Positions 24,170 to 37,300 of a stretch of 64,000 nucleotides of DNA are shown one piece after another. Below the pieces are notes generated by a model. The model was not told the DNA's origin and did not search any database. It saw only the letters and a list, made by a program, of their open reading frames with translations. The stretch's first letter is position 1. Every line of letters starts with the position of its first letter. The stretch comes from Rhopalosiphum padi. Taxonomy: Eukaryota > Arthropoda > Insecta > Hemiptera > Aphididae. The position numbers were made by a program, and so were the translations under genes. Location of the stretch: positions 75,065,745 to 75,129,744 of the forward strand of contig NC_083599.1 in assembly GCF_020882245.1 (NCBI RefSeq), given 5' to 3'.

Positions 24170-26760
24170 AAATCATAAAAAAATTAATTTCAAAAATGTT
24201 ATTGACATTTATAGAAAATAACCTAAAAAGTTGGTAACTGAGTATATCAGTACACAACTCAAAACAAATCAAAAATTTTTGAAATTTTTTTCACGTATAG
24301 AAAAGGCTAGTATAAACATAAACATTTAGTGAAAATTTCATATGTTTACGATCATTTGTTTTAGACTTACACCAAAAACCAAAATCGATTTTGTCAAAAA
24401 CCGATTTTGCGTAAAAATTCTCGTTTTTTCTTAATTTTTATTTTGTTTTTTGGGCGCTTTTAAGAACTATATTGGAAAATTAAAATTTTGACCTCCCAAA
24501 AAAAAAAAAATATAGGTATATAAAAAAAACACATCATTGTAAAACCAATACATTAAATTCTTGCTCCGCTCAGAATCTAAAATTTTAAAATTTTAAATGT
24601 TCGTAATCAACTAGAAACAAGTCAAAATGTTTTGGAAATTTTATCAAGTAATTGATAAATATACATATGGTTTACATTCCAAGTGTCTAAGGTTATTCGT
24701 TTTTCAAATCAAGTGAATATATCTAATGTAAAAATTTCAACTTCAAACGCTCATAAAAATGTAATTTGACTTTCCGGTAGAGATTTTTGTTTTTGATAAA
24801 ACTAAACAAACTTATGAGGAATCTTTTATTAAATTTTCATGAATTTCTAATTCGAAATAATTTTCACATTTTCGTTATTTTTACGTCTTTTGTAAAAAAT
24901 CGAACTCTAAATGCTAATAAAAAAATAGACACTGTATTTTTAATATTTTTTAACTAATATTCTAACAATATATATAAGGAGCCTTGTATTACATTTGCAA
25001 GATTTTTGACCCAACGAATACAATTTTATTGACATTTATAAACAAAAAAACTAAAAAAATTGAAATTTGAAATTGTCCGTAAATAACTCAAAACGAGTCA
25101 AAATATTTTAAGAATATTATTATGTATAGAAAATGAGAATATAAACATTTAGTTAAATTTTCAAGTATTTTCAGTTATTCGTTTTTGAATTTCAATAAAA
25201 TAAGAAAATCGTTACATGAGAAATGATGGAGTGAATATCCAATGTCATAAAAATTTGATTTGAATTTCGAATAGAGATTTTTTTTATAAAAAATTAGACG
25301 AACTTACGAGGAATCTTGATTAAATTTTCAAATCATAGATTTAAAAAGAAAAATTTTTAAGAATTTCTAACATAAAATAATTTGCTCATTTTTTTCAATT
25401 TTATGTATTTTATATTTTGTAAATTAGAATTTAAATGCTTATAAAAAAAATGTAGCTATGTATTATTAATATTTTTCAACTACTGTTAGAAGCCTTTTAT
25501 TAAATTTTCAAGCTTTTTTACACAACAAATCAACAAATAACATTTTATTGACATTTATAGAAAAAAAACCTAAAAAGTTGGAAACTGCAGAGTACCTATA
25601 TATCCGTAAACAGTTCAAAACAAATTAAAATATTTTGAAAATTTTATGGTGTATAGAAAATGATAATACAATATTACAGTGTACTCTCGGTAACTCAAAG
25701 TTCACAGGGAAAAAAATAATTGGACTAACTACAAATATATCGAGTTATCAAAATTTTAATGTAGAGGCGTAGCCAGGGGTTTTTTATGGTGGTGGGGCTA
25801 AATAATTTTAACTTGAGTTATTGAAATTCAAAAACAACAACAAAACAAAAATATTGAAAATATATTAACGTTGATTTGCCGTTAACATATTTACTATTTT
25901 AAATAATTAAAATTTGTAAGGCAATTTCCGTATTTAAATTTAAAAAGGGTGGAAAAGCAAGTATCGCTCTGCTGTATAGTAGTGATGGAGAGTAGATCAC
26001 TATAATGGATGTGTTAAATTTGAATACAATGACAGGTATCATTATTGTATACGAAATCGATTCTGAATGATGATGGAGATAATTTGTCAGTCTAGGATTA
26101 TATTATATTATTAGCTATATTTAAATTGTAATATATTGACATATCGTTATTATTTTACGCAATTTCGTAAAATATTTAATTTCATACGCTCGTACATTTT
26201 TTTCTACATTGTCGCTGGAGTTTTTTTTTTACAGTGATTTGAAGAAAATAATGTTATAGAGAACCTTGTATTGGGTTTTAGATATAAATCACTTAAACAT
26301 TATGAATTTTCAACTTAAAAATATCTTGCAAATTTTCGCGATTTTGACATATTTAGTAAACATTTGAACTTTACATGCTTAGCTTATAAACAACAATTAT
26401 GACTAACAATTTTTGAATTTTTTTTTACTACGCTAAGTGCAACTTATTACAAACCTTGTATTATATCTATTTAAAAAATTTTTTGAAATGCCAAATTTTT
26501 TTTATTGGCATTTCAAACAAAAAAACTTAGACATAGGTACATCGAAAATTTCAATTGTCAATAAATAGCTTAAAAAAGTCAAAATATTTAGACTTGGTGA
26601 AAATTTCAAGTATTTAAAATGATTTTTTGTGTTATACAGCAAAATAAAAAAATCGATATTTTCGAAAATTGATTATGCTTAAAAATTCCCGTTTTTCCGT
26701 TCCTTTTTTAGGTTTTTATTTGACGTTTTTGAAACTACTAGAAATTTTAACTCACCAAAG
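24170..26760. repeat. Diverged AT-rich repeat units, forward orientation
   Basis: Related segments recur around 24190, 25030, 25545 and 26510. Each starts near a TTGACATTTATAGAAA-like word and continues with AAAACAAATCAAAATATTTT-like sequence. A second shared block (24300-24430 and 26600-26740) contains AAATCGATTTT words. Copies are diverged and indel-rich. No coding potential. Confidence 0.5.
25946..26094 (-). repeat. Dispersed repeat, minus-oriented copy
   Basis: Its complement reads TAGACTGACAAATTATCTCC, then a GTATACAATGATACCTGTCA-type core, and ends near TTTTCCACCC. Sequences like it occur at 28890-29027 (plus) and 62304-62406 (plus). Non-coding, probably part of a larger element. Confidence 0.55.
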
Positions 26761-26845
26761 TATCATTTAGATTCATTTTCCATTTCAAAGAAGGGCTGAA
26801 GTTAAAAATTAAAGCATTATTTCTACTCCTTTAAAACGTGATGAC

Positions 26846-27797
26846 TAGGGCTCGGAACTTAATGCACTAAAAAAGTACTAAATATGCATGCACTTATGCA
26901 CTTAAAAAAGTACAAATATGCTCTAAAAATATGCACTTATATTTAATTATTTTACACATTTTAATTTTCACAAATATTTTTTTTAAATTTATAAATAAAA
27001 AAAAAGCAAAGTTATATAAATAATATTTATTTTAATTTTTTTAATCATAATTGACCTTCACTTCACATAACTTACAGAATAAAATACTTCCGTCGGTTTT
27101 GAATATATCCGTACCATATTCCAAAACAAAACTATTCAAACGATTTGTCGCAAATTGTTTGGTTTTCGGCATAATGAATTAAAAATAATATAAGTAGGTA
27201 ATTCAAACAAGAACGACGCGTACAACTACAACAGATAAGACGGACGTATAAGCCGGAACTGACAAAAACATCTAAGCGGTTTAGCAGTAGATCTATTAAT
27301 GCCATTAACAGTAATCAATGAGTTATTTTCCTAGAAAAGTATTTATAGAAAATCGTCGTATTTCGATAGCTGTTGTTTCTATTTTTAAATTTGTATAATA
27401 TTCTATTTTAGATGAAGATAGCTGTAGTTGTAATTTATAAATATATATACATTATATTTTTATAGGGGAAAAACATTGTTTTTAATATCAAATAGAAATT
27501 TGAAAAATACGATACAAGAATATCTAGTAAGGTCTCTCAATATGAATGTATTTATTTTTTTTATTTACAAATTTACAAATTTTCATATGGAATCTCCATA
27601 AATTATAAAATATGCTCTAAAAAATTGTAAAATTAAGAAATATGCTCTAAAATCTAAAAATCACCAAATATGCAAAAATATGCACTAAAAAATTTTGATA
27701 TGTTTTTCGTGGTGTCTTGGAATGAATTTCTAGCTCACTTAGCAATAAATCTAACGGTTCAAAAAAATCATGCAAATGCAACAACTTCCGAGCCCTA
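26846..27797. mobile_element. hAT-type non-autonomous element, 952 bp
   Basis: Inverted ends TAGGGCTCGGAA / TTCCGAGCCCTA are flanked by perfect 8-bp direct repeats GTGATGAC (26838-26845 and 27798-27805). The interior has repeated TATGCACTAAAAA and TATGCTCTAAAAA words near both ends and no transposase. It is inserted near the symmetry centre of the surrounding AT-rich palindromic region. Confidence 0.9.
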
Positions 27798-27859
27798 GTG
27801 ATGACATACACGAAAACAAGTTGGTGCATTTGGGAAGGTATAAATTAAAAATTCCTAGT

Positions 27860-28860
27860 AATTTTCTAAAGAGCAGGGAAAAATAGACATTTTCACGCAA
27901 AATCGATTTTTGACAAAATCACAAAATCAATTTTGGTTTATGGTGTAACTCTAAAACAAATGACCGTAGATACAAGGAATTTTAACTGTTTGTTTGTTTT
28001 ATATTATAGAATTTTCTAAGCACGATAACATTTTTAAAATACTTAAATTATTTTTTAACTATTTACTTTTTAAGTTTCCAATTTTTTTAGTTTTTTTTCT
28101 ATGAATGTCAATCAAATATTATTTGTTGGGTAATAAAAACTTAAAAATTAAGGACGAGGCGCCTTATATAAATTATAATAATTGAAAAATATTAATAATA
28201 CATTTTATACATAGTCAGTAATCACATTTTTTTTATAAGCATTTAAAGTTCGAATTTTGACAAAATATAAAATACAAAAAAATGAAGAAAATGTGCAAAT
28301 TATTTTGTTAAAAATTCATAAAAATTTTTCTTTTTAAATCTAAAATTTAAAAATTTAATACAAGATTCCTCGTAAGTTTGTCTAATTTAAAAAAAAAATT
28401 ACCTCTACCAGAAACTAAATTAGAATTTTTATGAGTTTTTGAAAAGTTCAAATTTTTACAACATTGGTATATTCACTCGGTTTATTATGTACCTAGCGAT
28501 TTTCTTATTTTGTTGTAATTAAAAAAACAAATAACTGTATCTAGATATTTTAAATAATTTACATTTTACACTATATGTCTATTTTATCAATTGCTATACT
28601 TGATAAATTTTCAAAACATTTTCACTCTTTCTGAGCTCTTTACGGACATTTTCAATTTTTTCAATTTTTTATTCAATAGTTATTAATTAATTAGTTATTA
28701 TTTGTTGGGTCAAGAAGCGTGAAAATTTAATTCAAGGCTCATGTAGATAAATCGTTACAATAGCATTTGAAAAATATTAAAAATAAATGGGTACAATTTT
28801 TTTTATAAGCATTTTAAGTTTGAATTTTGAAAAAATTTGTTAAATTTTAAATTATTTTGT
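27860..28860. repeat. Diverged AT-rich repeat units, reverse orientation
   Basis: Reverse-complement relatives of the 24.2-26.7 kb units. Around 27895-27975 are the inverted AAAATCGATTTTTGACAAAAT block and its neighbours. Around 28080-28140 and 28640-28730 is the inverted TTATAGA...GTCAAT block. The arms are unequal in length, so only a rough palindrome remains. Confidence 0.5.
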
Positions 28861-28889
28861 AGTTAAAAATATATATTATAATATATCAA

Positions 28890-29027
28890 GGCTGACTCTC
28901 CGTCTTCGAGTTTTTCTTATACAATGATATTATATCATTGAATTCAAATTTAACACAATAATCCAGTAAGTATATAGTGACTCACTTGTAACCTACTGTA
29001 AAGCAGATCGACACCCACTTGCCTACC
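28890..29027 (+). repeat. Dispersed repeat, plus-oriented copy
   Basis: Matches the complement of 25946-26094 in order: GGCTGACTCTCCGTC, TATACAATGATA..., ATTCAAATTTAACACA, AGTGACTCACTTG, AGCAGATCGACACCCACTTG. Its inverted position relative to the left copy supports a palindromic layout. Confidence 0.5.
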
Positions 29028-29467
29028 TTTTTTTACTTATACAGTTATACTAATTTAAATTTAAAAAATTTCGTCTTGAATGTCAATACGCTAATTTTAT
29101 AGAACAATTGTCTATAATTGAAAAAAAAATTGTTTAAATCGTACGTTTTCTAGCTGATTTGTGACAATTTTACGATATAGTATTATGTCGTAGTTCCATT
29201 TTGCGTAAAATACGATAGTAAATAAAATTACGAATTATAACATCGAAAAATAAAATAATATTATTTATTGACAAAATTATTATTTTCGTATTGACGTACT
29301 TGGCTATTTATAACCAGTGCGCGGCTACGATAAATAACCAGTTTTGACTTATGGTGCGGTACGGCTGCATATGCAAGCGGGGTGGTGGAAGAAGTACTAT
29401 TTCAGAACGCTGCCGCTGTAATCGCTTTAGCAGCACATGACGACGGCAAATTCGTAATTTTTTTGCC

Positions 29468-29792
29468 AAAAACATGCTTTCGTACTTCCAATAGTACTCA
29501 GGCCTCGTTGATCGTAGAAACATGATTTTGGTATCAAAATAATCACGAGAAGTTGTACTAAATATTCTTGGAACAGATTTTCGATATCTAAATTTGCCGA
29601 TTTTATATGATTTTTTAAAAAAAAGAAAAATTTTACAAATTTCAAACACATATAAAATTGGAACGAAAAAAAATTTTAAAATTCTGTTCCAAGAATATTT
29701 AGTACAACTTCTCGTGATTATTTTGATACCAAAATCATGTTTCTACGATCAACGAGGCCTGAGTACTATTGGAAGTACGAAAGCATGTTTTT
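29468..29792. repeat. Perfect 110-bp inverted repeat with 105-bp spacer
   Basis: Arms 29468-29577 and 29683-29792 are exact reverse complements in my base-by-base reading. The outer ends are AAAAACATGCTTTCGTACTT / its inverse, and the inner ends meet a 105-bp AT-rich spacer. Short open frames here on both strands are a by-product of the symmetry (the same peptide appears twice). The right arm lies 30 bp from the GACGGCCTC|TTAA end. Confidence 0.9.
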
Positions 29793-29929
29793 CGGTCGAT
29801 TTTTTTCTACTGGGACGGCCTCTTAATAAAATACTTAATTGACCGAGAGGTTTTTTCGAGTGAATCTCTCGATTGTTATAACTTCTCGATTATTGAAATC
29901 ACTCGATTGTTCCCATCACTAATATATAC

Positions 29930-30540
29930 TGTATACATACAGGTCTTTGGGGAAAATCTGCATCATAACACATATCAAACATTGAATTTTTATCTGATCA
30001 GTTTGATACTAATTCCATTAGATTCAGTGAATTATTTTCAGTAAGTATGACTGTACATTATGTTATGTTTAAGGAAATTTGAATTAATAAAAATCAAAAA
30101 CCTCACATATTATACTGTAATACGTATGAGTCATAGAACAAAATCTGCATCATAACACACATAAAACATTCAAATTTTATCTAATCAATTTGAAACCTAT
30201 GCCACTGGATTCAGCAAGTCAATTTCAATAAGTGTAACTAGACATAATGCTGAGTTTGTCAAAATTTGAATTATTATACATTTAAAACCTCTCATATTTT
30301 GTAAAATATACGGGTCATAGGACAAATTTTGCATGGTAACACATCTATAGAACAGTCAGTATTTATCTAATCAGTTCAAAACCTATACCACCAAATTCAG
30401 CAAGTAGTTTTAAGTAAGTATGACTGTATAAAATGTTATTAAAAGTTGAATTATCATAAATTTAAAACCTAATACATACGTATACTGCGATACATATGGA
30501 TTGTAGGATTGATTTTCAATCAATTTACACCTCTATATAT
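29930..30540 (+). repeat. Tandem array, about 3.3 units of about 185 bp
   Basis: The landmark AAATCTGCATCATAACAC occurs at about 29953, 30140 and (diverged) 30324, giving spacings of 187 and 184 bp. Each unit then carries TTTATCTRATCAGTTTGA, a CAGCAAGT-type block and AAAACCTCACATATT. Units are diverged. A reverse-oriented array of the same family lies at about 46590-47050. Confidence 0.72.
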
Positions 30541-30789
30541 CCACCTTGAACATAAGATTTTGATGATCTCCATCAATAATAATAATAATTTGTAGATTTA
30601 TAAATAATAATGGAACAAAAACAGAAAGAACGATATTTTACCCACCATCGTCTAATAACATTGCACATAATAATATTTCAGTTCAATTCAATTATATTTG
30701 CACAATTTTAATAATAATACCTAACAATATAAAATTAAATCAATTTTCACTTTTCCCCTGTTCAATCTAAATTACAGCTATATTATTAA

Positions 30790-31420
30790 TTTTATGCTAT
30801 AATATGTTGACAGCCCGTCGGGCAGCGCAACGAGAACAGTTGCGAATAGTTTCGTCGGGTTCTATCGCGCATTGAACAATGACGGCATACCAATGCCAAT
30901 GAGCGCGACGCGTTATCTGGCCTCTGCAGAACGAACGAATTAATATTATACAACGCGTCGTCCGGATAAGCAGTTTTGGGCGGCACGTGAATAATAATTT
31001 ATTATCAGAACGATAGTAGGTGTACACGACGTACCGCCAGCGACAACGGCTTGGTATAACGCGTACGTAAGTCGGCAAAACGGCACAACGACTTGAAGCA
31101 CAATAAACGCGTTGTCCGCACACGCGGTTTGGTTGCACAACACGGCGCGAGGCGGAGATCGAACCCAACGATGCGTCGGGATCGACCGCCTGAAAAAGGG
31201 TAAACAAAATTAGACAAATTTAAAAGGCTGGCGGCACAGCTTACAGTCAGCACTCACGGCAGACGAGGTGGCGGCGACCTTTGGAGAGGAGATAAAACCG
31301 ATTCTATAGAAGATTCGACACTCGTTGCATCGTCTAGTTGTCTAGTACCACTGTCCACGGAGATTATCGATGATGGTAATGTGGCGCGATAACGGACCCG
31401 CGTTCAACAAGTTCATTTTT
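30790..31420. other. CpG-rich block, no gene recognised
   Basis: A GC-rich island in an AT-rich setting. Overlapping minus-strand frames (for example 30797-31207) are rich in Arg, Cys and Tyr without any family resemblance, so I treat them as chance ORFs. A promoter or 5' exon of an unseen gene is possible. Confidence 0.35.
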
Positions 31421-31917
31421 CCCATGTTTTATCTACAGGAATTGTATTTGTTATTATTGCTAGTTTAATTCCCTGATTCCCTATTTTTACTGGATATTCA
31501 ATAAATAATATTTTCTAGAGTAGTAAATATAATTTTTTCCAACGTTATTTTTTAAGTTTAAATGGTATACCTTGATGGGCTCGATGATATACTGATTATC
31601 CTAATAACTTTTTATTATGAAATATAATTTCATCAATTGGATCAATAATTTCTACGTTTAGAATTATTATTTTAATTTACTGTAATTGAAAGATAATTTT
31701 TTCTATATTTTTTTTTTAATGATCATGCAATTTTTATTATTAATACAATTATAAATATAACAATTACTTTCATAATAATATTTATTAATATTAAAATTTC
31801 TGAATTTTAAATTATTGAATTTATTTGAATTACGACTCTCCATTATTCTTATTTTTATTGCTATACTTTCTGAACTTAATTTATTTTTAAAATTTTATTG
31901 ATTATTAAAATGAATAA

Positions 31918-32115
31918 TCATATGCATTTCAAGTTTTTCTTCTGTGAAGCTGTGTCATTTATCGCCTTATCTGTTAACATATTTTTAAAGACTGAGAACG
32001 AACGTTCGACGTCAACCGAAGTTATTGGGGCATATTTGAAGCAACTTAGTATTGTCGGGTCTTGATCTTCGAGCAGAATGTTTTCGCCTAATAACACTGA
32101 ATTAATTTTTACGTT
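31918..32115 (-). pseudogene. hAT transposase C-terminal dimerisation fragment
   Basis: A minus-strand frame of about 65 codons ending in TGA at 31918-31920. It contains YAPITSVDVERSFSVFKNML, the hallmark of the hAT C-terminal dimerisation region (the ...SVDVERSFS...KN...D pattern). No upstream catalytic domain is present before the element end at 32432. It was missed as an ORF because it has no start codon. Confidence 0.75.
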
Positions 32116-32432
32116 GTAATCGATTATTTATCTTATAACGAAATATATATATAAATTATTATTTAATGACTATGAAATTTGGTTTTAATTTTTCTACTTG
32201 ACAAAATATTATTTTATACATTTTTTAAATTTTTGCTTCAATATGCAATAAATTTTGAATTTTTCCAAAATATGCAAAAATATTCAATAACCTTTAATTA
32301 ATATGCAGAAATATGCAAAATTGCAAATTTCACCATTAGCTTCTAATTATGATGATTTGTGGAGATAACTGATAAAAATCCAAAAATATTAAAAGGAAAA
32401 AAATATGCAATTGCATAGAAATCCGTGCTCTA
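31918..32432 (-). mobile_element. hAT element remnant with transposase dimerisation domain
   Basis: One end is visible at 32432 (minus strand, TAGAGCACGGATTTCTATGC), resembling the TAGGGCTCGGAA end of the hAT MITE at 26846. It has similar ATATGCAAAAATAT words inside. The lower-coordinate end was not found. It carries a short transposase fragment, so it is an internally deleted derivative. Confidence 0.5.
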
Positions 32433-32657
32433 ATAATAAATAAAGAAAATTTCAAACTAATAGAAGTAGATAATAAAACTGTTTTCCCATTTAAATTTAA
32501 ATAATTTAATATTCGACTTTTAATTTCATCAGATTCAATTTTATGAGCAATTCCTAATAAATTAGGAGGGGTAATTTCATGAAAAAACTAAAACAAAAAA
32601 AAAACCAAGTATTTACAAGTACATACATATATATAAGTATATAAGTACATATATAGG

Positions 32658-32811
32658 CAGGGGTGTTCCCATAGGGTATACTACATATACGCCGTATACT
32701 CTCAAGATTTTTTTTCAATATTATGGGTAACTGCGTATGCCCATAAATCCATAATACATGCGTATTTGATGATATAGTATACTCTCAAAAAAATTCATGG
32801 GAACACCACTG
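32658..32811. mobile_element. hAT-type MITE, 154 bp
   Basis: Ends CAGGGGTGTTCCCAT and ATGGGAACACCACTG are inverted. Perfect 8-bp direct repeats TATATAGG flank them (32650-32657 and 32812-32819). The interior has two inverted ATACTCTCAA words. Non-coding. The duplication is embedded in a TATA/GTACATA microsatellite-like stretch. Confidence 0.88.
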
Positions 32812-33059
32812 TATATAGGTACGTATATAAGTACATATAAGTACATACATACTTTGTTTTTAATCATTAATAAGAAAATACAAAAAATACAGAATAAAAA
32901 CAAATAAAATGCTATATTTTTGTGTTTAACAGAATATTGATAATGGCAGATAGTAACAATTATCTTTATAACCATATACAATTGAATCTATTTTTAGTTT
33001 ATACTTTATTTAATGTTTTTATTTGTACAGTTTGTACAATTAGAGCATATGGTTTTTGA

Positions 33060-33700
33060 GTTATTTATTTTCCAATTTTATAATTTGCTTTTCATTCGAC
33101 AAGTGTTTATTAAAAAAAAATAATAATTTTAAACATTTAAGAGCTTATTAAAATAAAAATGAATGATAGACAAGTTGACAGACCTATACACATTTAATAT
33201 TTAATTACTACTAACTTCATTATACAGGTTGATTCTTTTACAATTATACACTCATTATTTTTTCAAGTGTTGACTTTTTTTCATTTTTTTTTTTCATATT
33301 ATTTAAACATTTTTTATTTAAAATGTATTTTTACACCCAAATTTTAGTATAATACAACAGTTTGAATCATGATATAAAATCTTTAGTACCTATTACATTG
33401 CACTTTGATTTGCAAAGACTTTAAATGTTTTAAGTATTTGGTTTAAATTTAAATTTTTTTTATTTCCATGTATGCAAAACAATAATAAATTTAATACTAA
33501 GAGTATTAAGTTGTATAAATTATGTCAATTTTATACTGGCAATTTGATATAAGAACAATTTTTTTGCTATAATTTATTTTTCCTAACTGTAGGGCACTAA
33601 TTTATATTTTAAATTTACCACTAGGGGAGCAGTAAACACAAATATTTCATGTTGATTTATTTATTTTCCAATTTTATAATTTGCTTTTCATTTGACAATT
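33060..33700. repeat. Direct repeat pair of about 42 bp
   Basis: TTATTTATTTTCCAATTTTA plus the following TAATTTGCTTTTCATT(C/T)GACA occurs at about 33061-33102 and again at about 33656-33698. Between them is AT-rich sequence with no ORF. This may be two ends of a small element or a local duplication. Confidence 0.5.
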
Positions 33701-34348
33701 CCCAACTTAAGAAAATATATAATAGTTCAATGTATTGCTGAAGGTAATTAGTACTATATTAAAAATATACAAATGTATTCAATTTAAGATTTAAAAAACT
33801 AAAAATGTTTGTTTTAGACTAAAACACAATATAAGATGAAAATAAATCTGAAAAAAAGAAAATAATTATCTCAGAATTAATCAAATTAATCTGTATAATC
33901 AAATTTATCTATTTATGTATCATATCTATAAATAATATTATTATTTATTACAAATATACTTTATTTAAATGCATATCTAATGATTCTTTATGGCATAAAT
34001 ACATGCATATTTTAAGATTTTTTAGGGCATGAAGTCCCTAGCGCTAATTATTACATTGTCCAAAATGTTTTCTACTTTGCCCGTAACATACATATCGTCT
34101 ACCAAATTTATACATAATATTAAGCACGAGACTCTATCCCACAAACTAAAATTGCTTATTATATTGCCTAACTAAATTCATATTCAATATTAATTATATT
34201 AATTTAAAGAAATTGAATGTGGTATAGGTCCTTTTAACATTTTTATTTTTACTAATACTCTCTTAAACATATCATTATTAATGGTGTATATATATATATG
34301 CACATTATTTCAACTTAACTTTTCAAATTATTCTTCAAATTAAATTTA

Positions 34349-37300
34349 CTACTGGACACAACTACAACCATTTAATATACATTTAAACTTTTCCAAACTC
34401 AAATTGTCTTTTGTACAGTTATTAATAGTAGCAGTTTGATGTTCAAACCTTTGAGACCACTCTCTTAATAACTCAATCCTTCCTACATACTCCCTGAATT
34501 CATTTATCTTCTCGACATTGTTAAGTTGTGTATAAGCTTTAATCAATTGGTCAGAAACTCTTCATATGAAGGATCACTGATATTTTCATCTACAATAAAA
34601 TAATTTGGTTTGTAATATAATTTGATATTTTTAAATAATTATTAATTATATGATATTGATTAACTTATTGTAACTTACAAATGTTTATTGATTGCAATAA
34701 AAATTCTTCAGCCTGTTGAAAGTTATGCAAGTAATTTAAGGACAAATCACCCAATTGGCTTAAAGATAGAGCAACTTCTTGATGGTTTCTACCTAAAATT
34801 GTTTGTTTGATTTCCAATGCTTTTGAAAACAATTCTACGGATTTCTGTGAGCATATAAACAATAATTATCAAGTATAACAAATTAATTTCTCTAAAGAGA
34901 AAAAAAATTTAAATATTACCGAATAATTTTCATTATAAATATAAAAAGTTCCTAGCAAAGTGTATGCATTTGCTGCAAGTAAAGAGTTTGCTCTAGATGA
35001 ATTCAAAATAAAGTTTAATATATCTATATGAATTAATTCAGCTTCTTGTAATACGTAATTCTTCCACAGTGTTGTTACTCTATTTTGACTAGGATCTAAA
35101 AAATGATTTTTTTATTCTAAGAACCATAAAAAAACCCAACTAACATATTTAAAATACCCAAATGCTATAATAAAAATTCAACTGATACATTAAAATATAA
35201 TTATTATAATAATTAAACAGTGATGGGAAAGTTCTTTTTAAAAATAAGCTAGTTCAAGTTAAGTTCAAGACATTAAAATAAGAATAAGTTCAAATTCTAG
35301 TTCACATATATAAATTTTTTTTTTAATTTAAAATTTATATGTGAAAATAAAAATAACCATAGGTTAATACATATTTAGCAATGGGAAATAACTAATAAGC
35401 TAATTAATTTATTAAATTGCTTGATCTTTTTTCTGTTGAGATGTTATCACTTTATCAGTTTTAATTTTTATTAATTCATAATGATAACTGAACGTCTAAG
35501 GGTTTACCTATGTTTTCTATATGTTGTTATTTATAGGATAAAAATTATTAAATATTATAAATATTACTAGGGTCTATAAAAATTTTAATTGTCAATTAAC
35601 AAACCTAAAACGTTCAAGATCATAATAAATAAGAACTTAGTTAACGTTCAAGTTCATTTCTTGAAAGTTGAACTCATTCATGTCATGTTTACACAATCTT
35701 TCCCATCACTGTAATTAAATAAATAAATGAGTAAATGCATATAATTCAACCATAATTGCTAACTAAGGCAAGAATATTTTTCATTTACCTTATACTATCA
35801 AAGGGCTGCTAGAAAGTTTTTAAATGATCATTAAAATGTATAAATAAATGTCTCTATCTATTGCTATGAAACGAACATTTTATCCAAAGATCAAACAAAA
35901 ATCTACATTTGTAAATCAGTAGTTAGTTATAAAGTTAACATATTTTTGGTAATTCTCACAAATGTTTTAATTATTTAAACAAAATTGATATAATTTTGAA
36001 AATATCAACACATTATAGAATTACGTTAATTACTTAATTGATAATAATTGATACTTTTTAAGCCACTATTATAATTAGAATATTATACTGAAATAATCAA
36101 ATTTCGTTTAGTTTAATCATTTAGTTTAGTCAAAATCATCAAAAAAAAAAAATAATAATTTATTTACCAAACTTAATTTAAGACCTTTTTCTAGATGCGG
36201 AAAATAGAAGTCTTCATTGCCATCTTGTATTACTGTTTTGATCTATTCTTGAGCAAAGTTTGATGGCAAATTAAAACCTTTAATTTGTACACAAAACTAA
36301 AACATACATTTTTAAATAAAATCATATACCTAACTGAAGATTTCTAAATAATAAGTGTCCACCAACTGTTTCAGTTTTGTTTTATTTAAATACCTGAAAT
36401 AAAATAATTAGTTGATCGTGATTGACTCCTTCCCTTTCAGCTAATTTAAAGAATAATCCTTTGTCACAAAGACTAGACCAATTAAAATAATTAGCAACTT
36501 TAATCTAAAACATAAAAATAAATATATAATTAATAAGAATTACAATTTAATTCTAAAACAATATTGATAAATTATTGCTTATAAAAAAAAAAATGAATAG
36601 AGACTTAAAAATAACATAATAATATTATTTATTTGACAAATCAACAAACAAAACACGAATAATATATACATAATAAAAGATTTGTAACTTCCCTATAAGC
36701 ATAGATAGTATTGGGGAGTGTTAATTGTTTTAAATGAGTTGCGATACATCTAATAAGATTTACAATTAATTATAAATATATATGAATAAAATGAACATTT
36801 TTTAAGTATAACTTAAGAGTATTTACTTAATTACTGATTATATTATTTATATTAAGATATGTTCAATATTAAATAAGTATATAAATGAAGCATATTATTT
36901 ATTCAACTTTTATTATTCCACTATATACAAAATTATTTAATAATTTAATTTATTGTAAAAAAAAAATTTTAATTTGAAGAAATGCATTTTAATATTACTA
37001 AACATTATGAACAATATGCTGTTGGTATTTATTCAGAAAAATATGTTATTTTGCACAATATGAACCTTATATTTAATATATTAATTGTAAAATAAATATT
37101 AAAAACTAATTAACTTTTGCAACATATTTTTTTTAAATAAAATGAAATAACTTCTAAACAATTAATGATATTTTGAGTTTTACCTTTTTATATTTTTTTA
37201 GCAATTTTTAATATTTAAAACTAAAATTGTTGACAGTACCTATCGTAAAAAAATGATCTACATAAATCAGATTGAAAGTAGTTAATTTAATATAATATTT

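Larger units (their letters stand above)
23527..29822. mobile_element. Candidate 6.3-kb composite element with TTAA and inverted GAGGCCGTC ends
   Basis: The left boundary is TTAA (23523-23526) then GAGGCCGTC. The right boundary is the inverse, GACGGCCTC, then TTAA (29823-29826). Between them, AT-rich repeat blocks are arranged roughly symmetrically. Plus-oriented blocks lie at about 24170-26760 and related minus-oriented blocks at about 27860-28860. A dispersed repeat appears inverted (25946-26094 versus 28890-29027). There is no long ORF. An alternative is that the left end is simply an independent copy of the 466-bp element (23527-23996) and the right end belongs to another family member. 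Confidence 0.42.

Noticed and set aside
25750..25800. hAT-like end (GAGGCGTAGCCAGGGG)
   Set aside because: No matching inverted partner or 8-bp duplication found; probably a short fragment only.
29308..29842. Four overlapping ORFs on both strands
   Set aside because: The shared peptide on opposite strands is produced by the perfect inverted repeat, not by a gene.
30797..31207. 136-codon minus-strand ORF
   Set aside because: CpG-rich island with several overlapping frames open at once; no recognisable domain, so probably chance.
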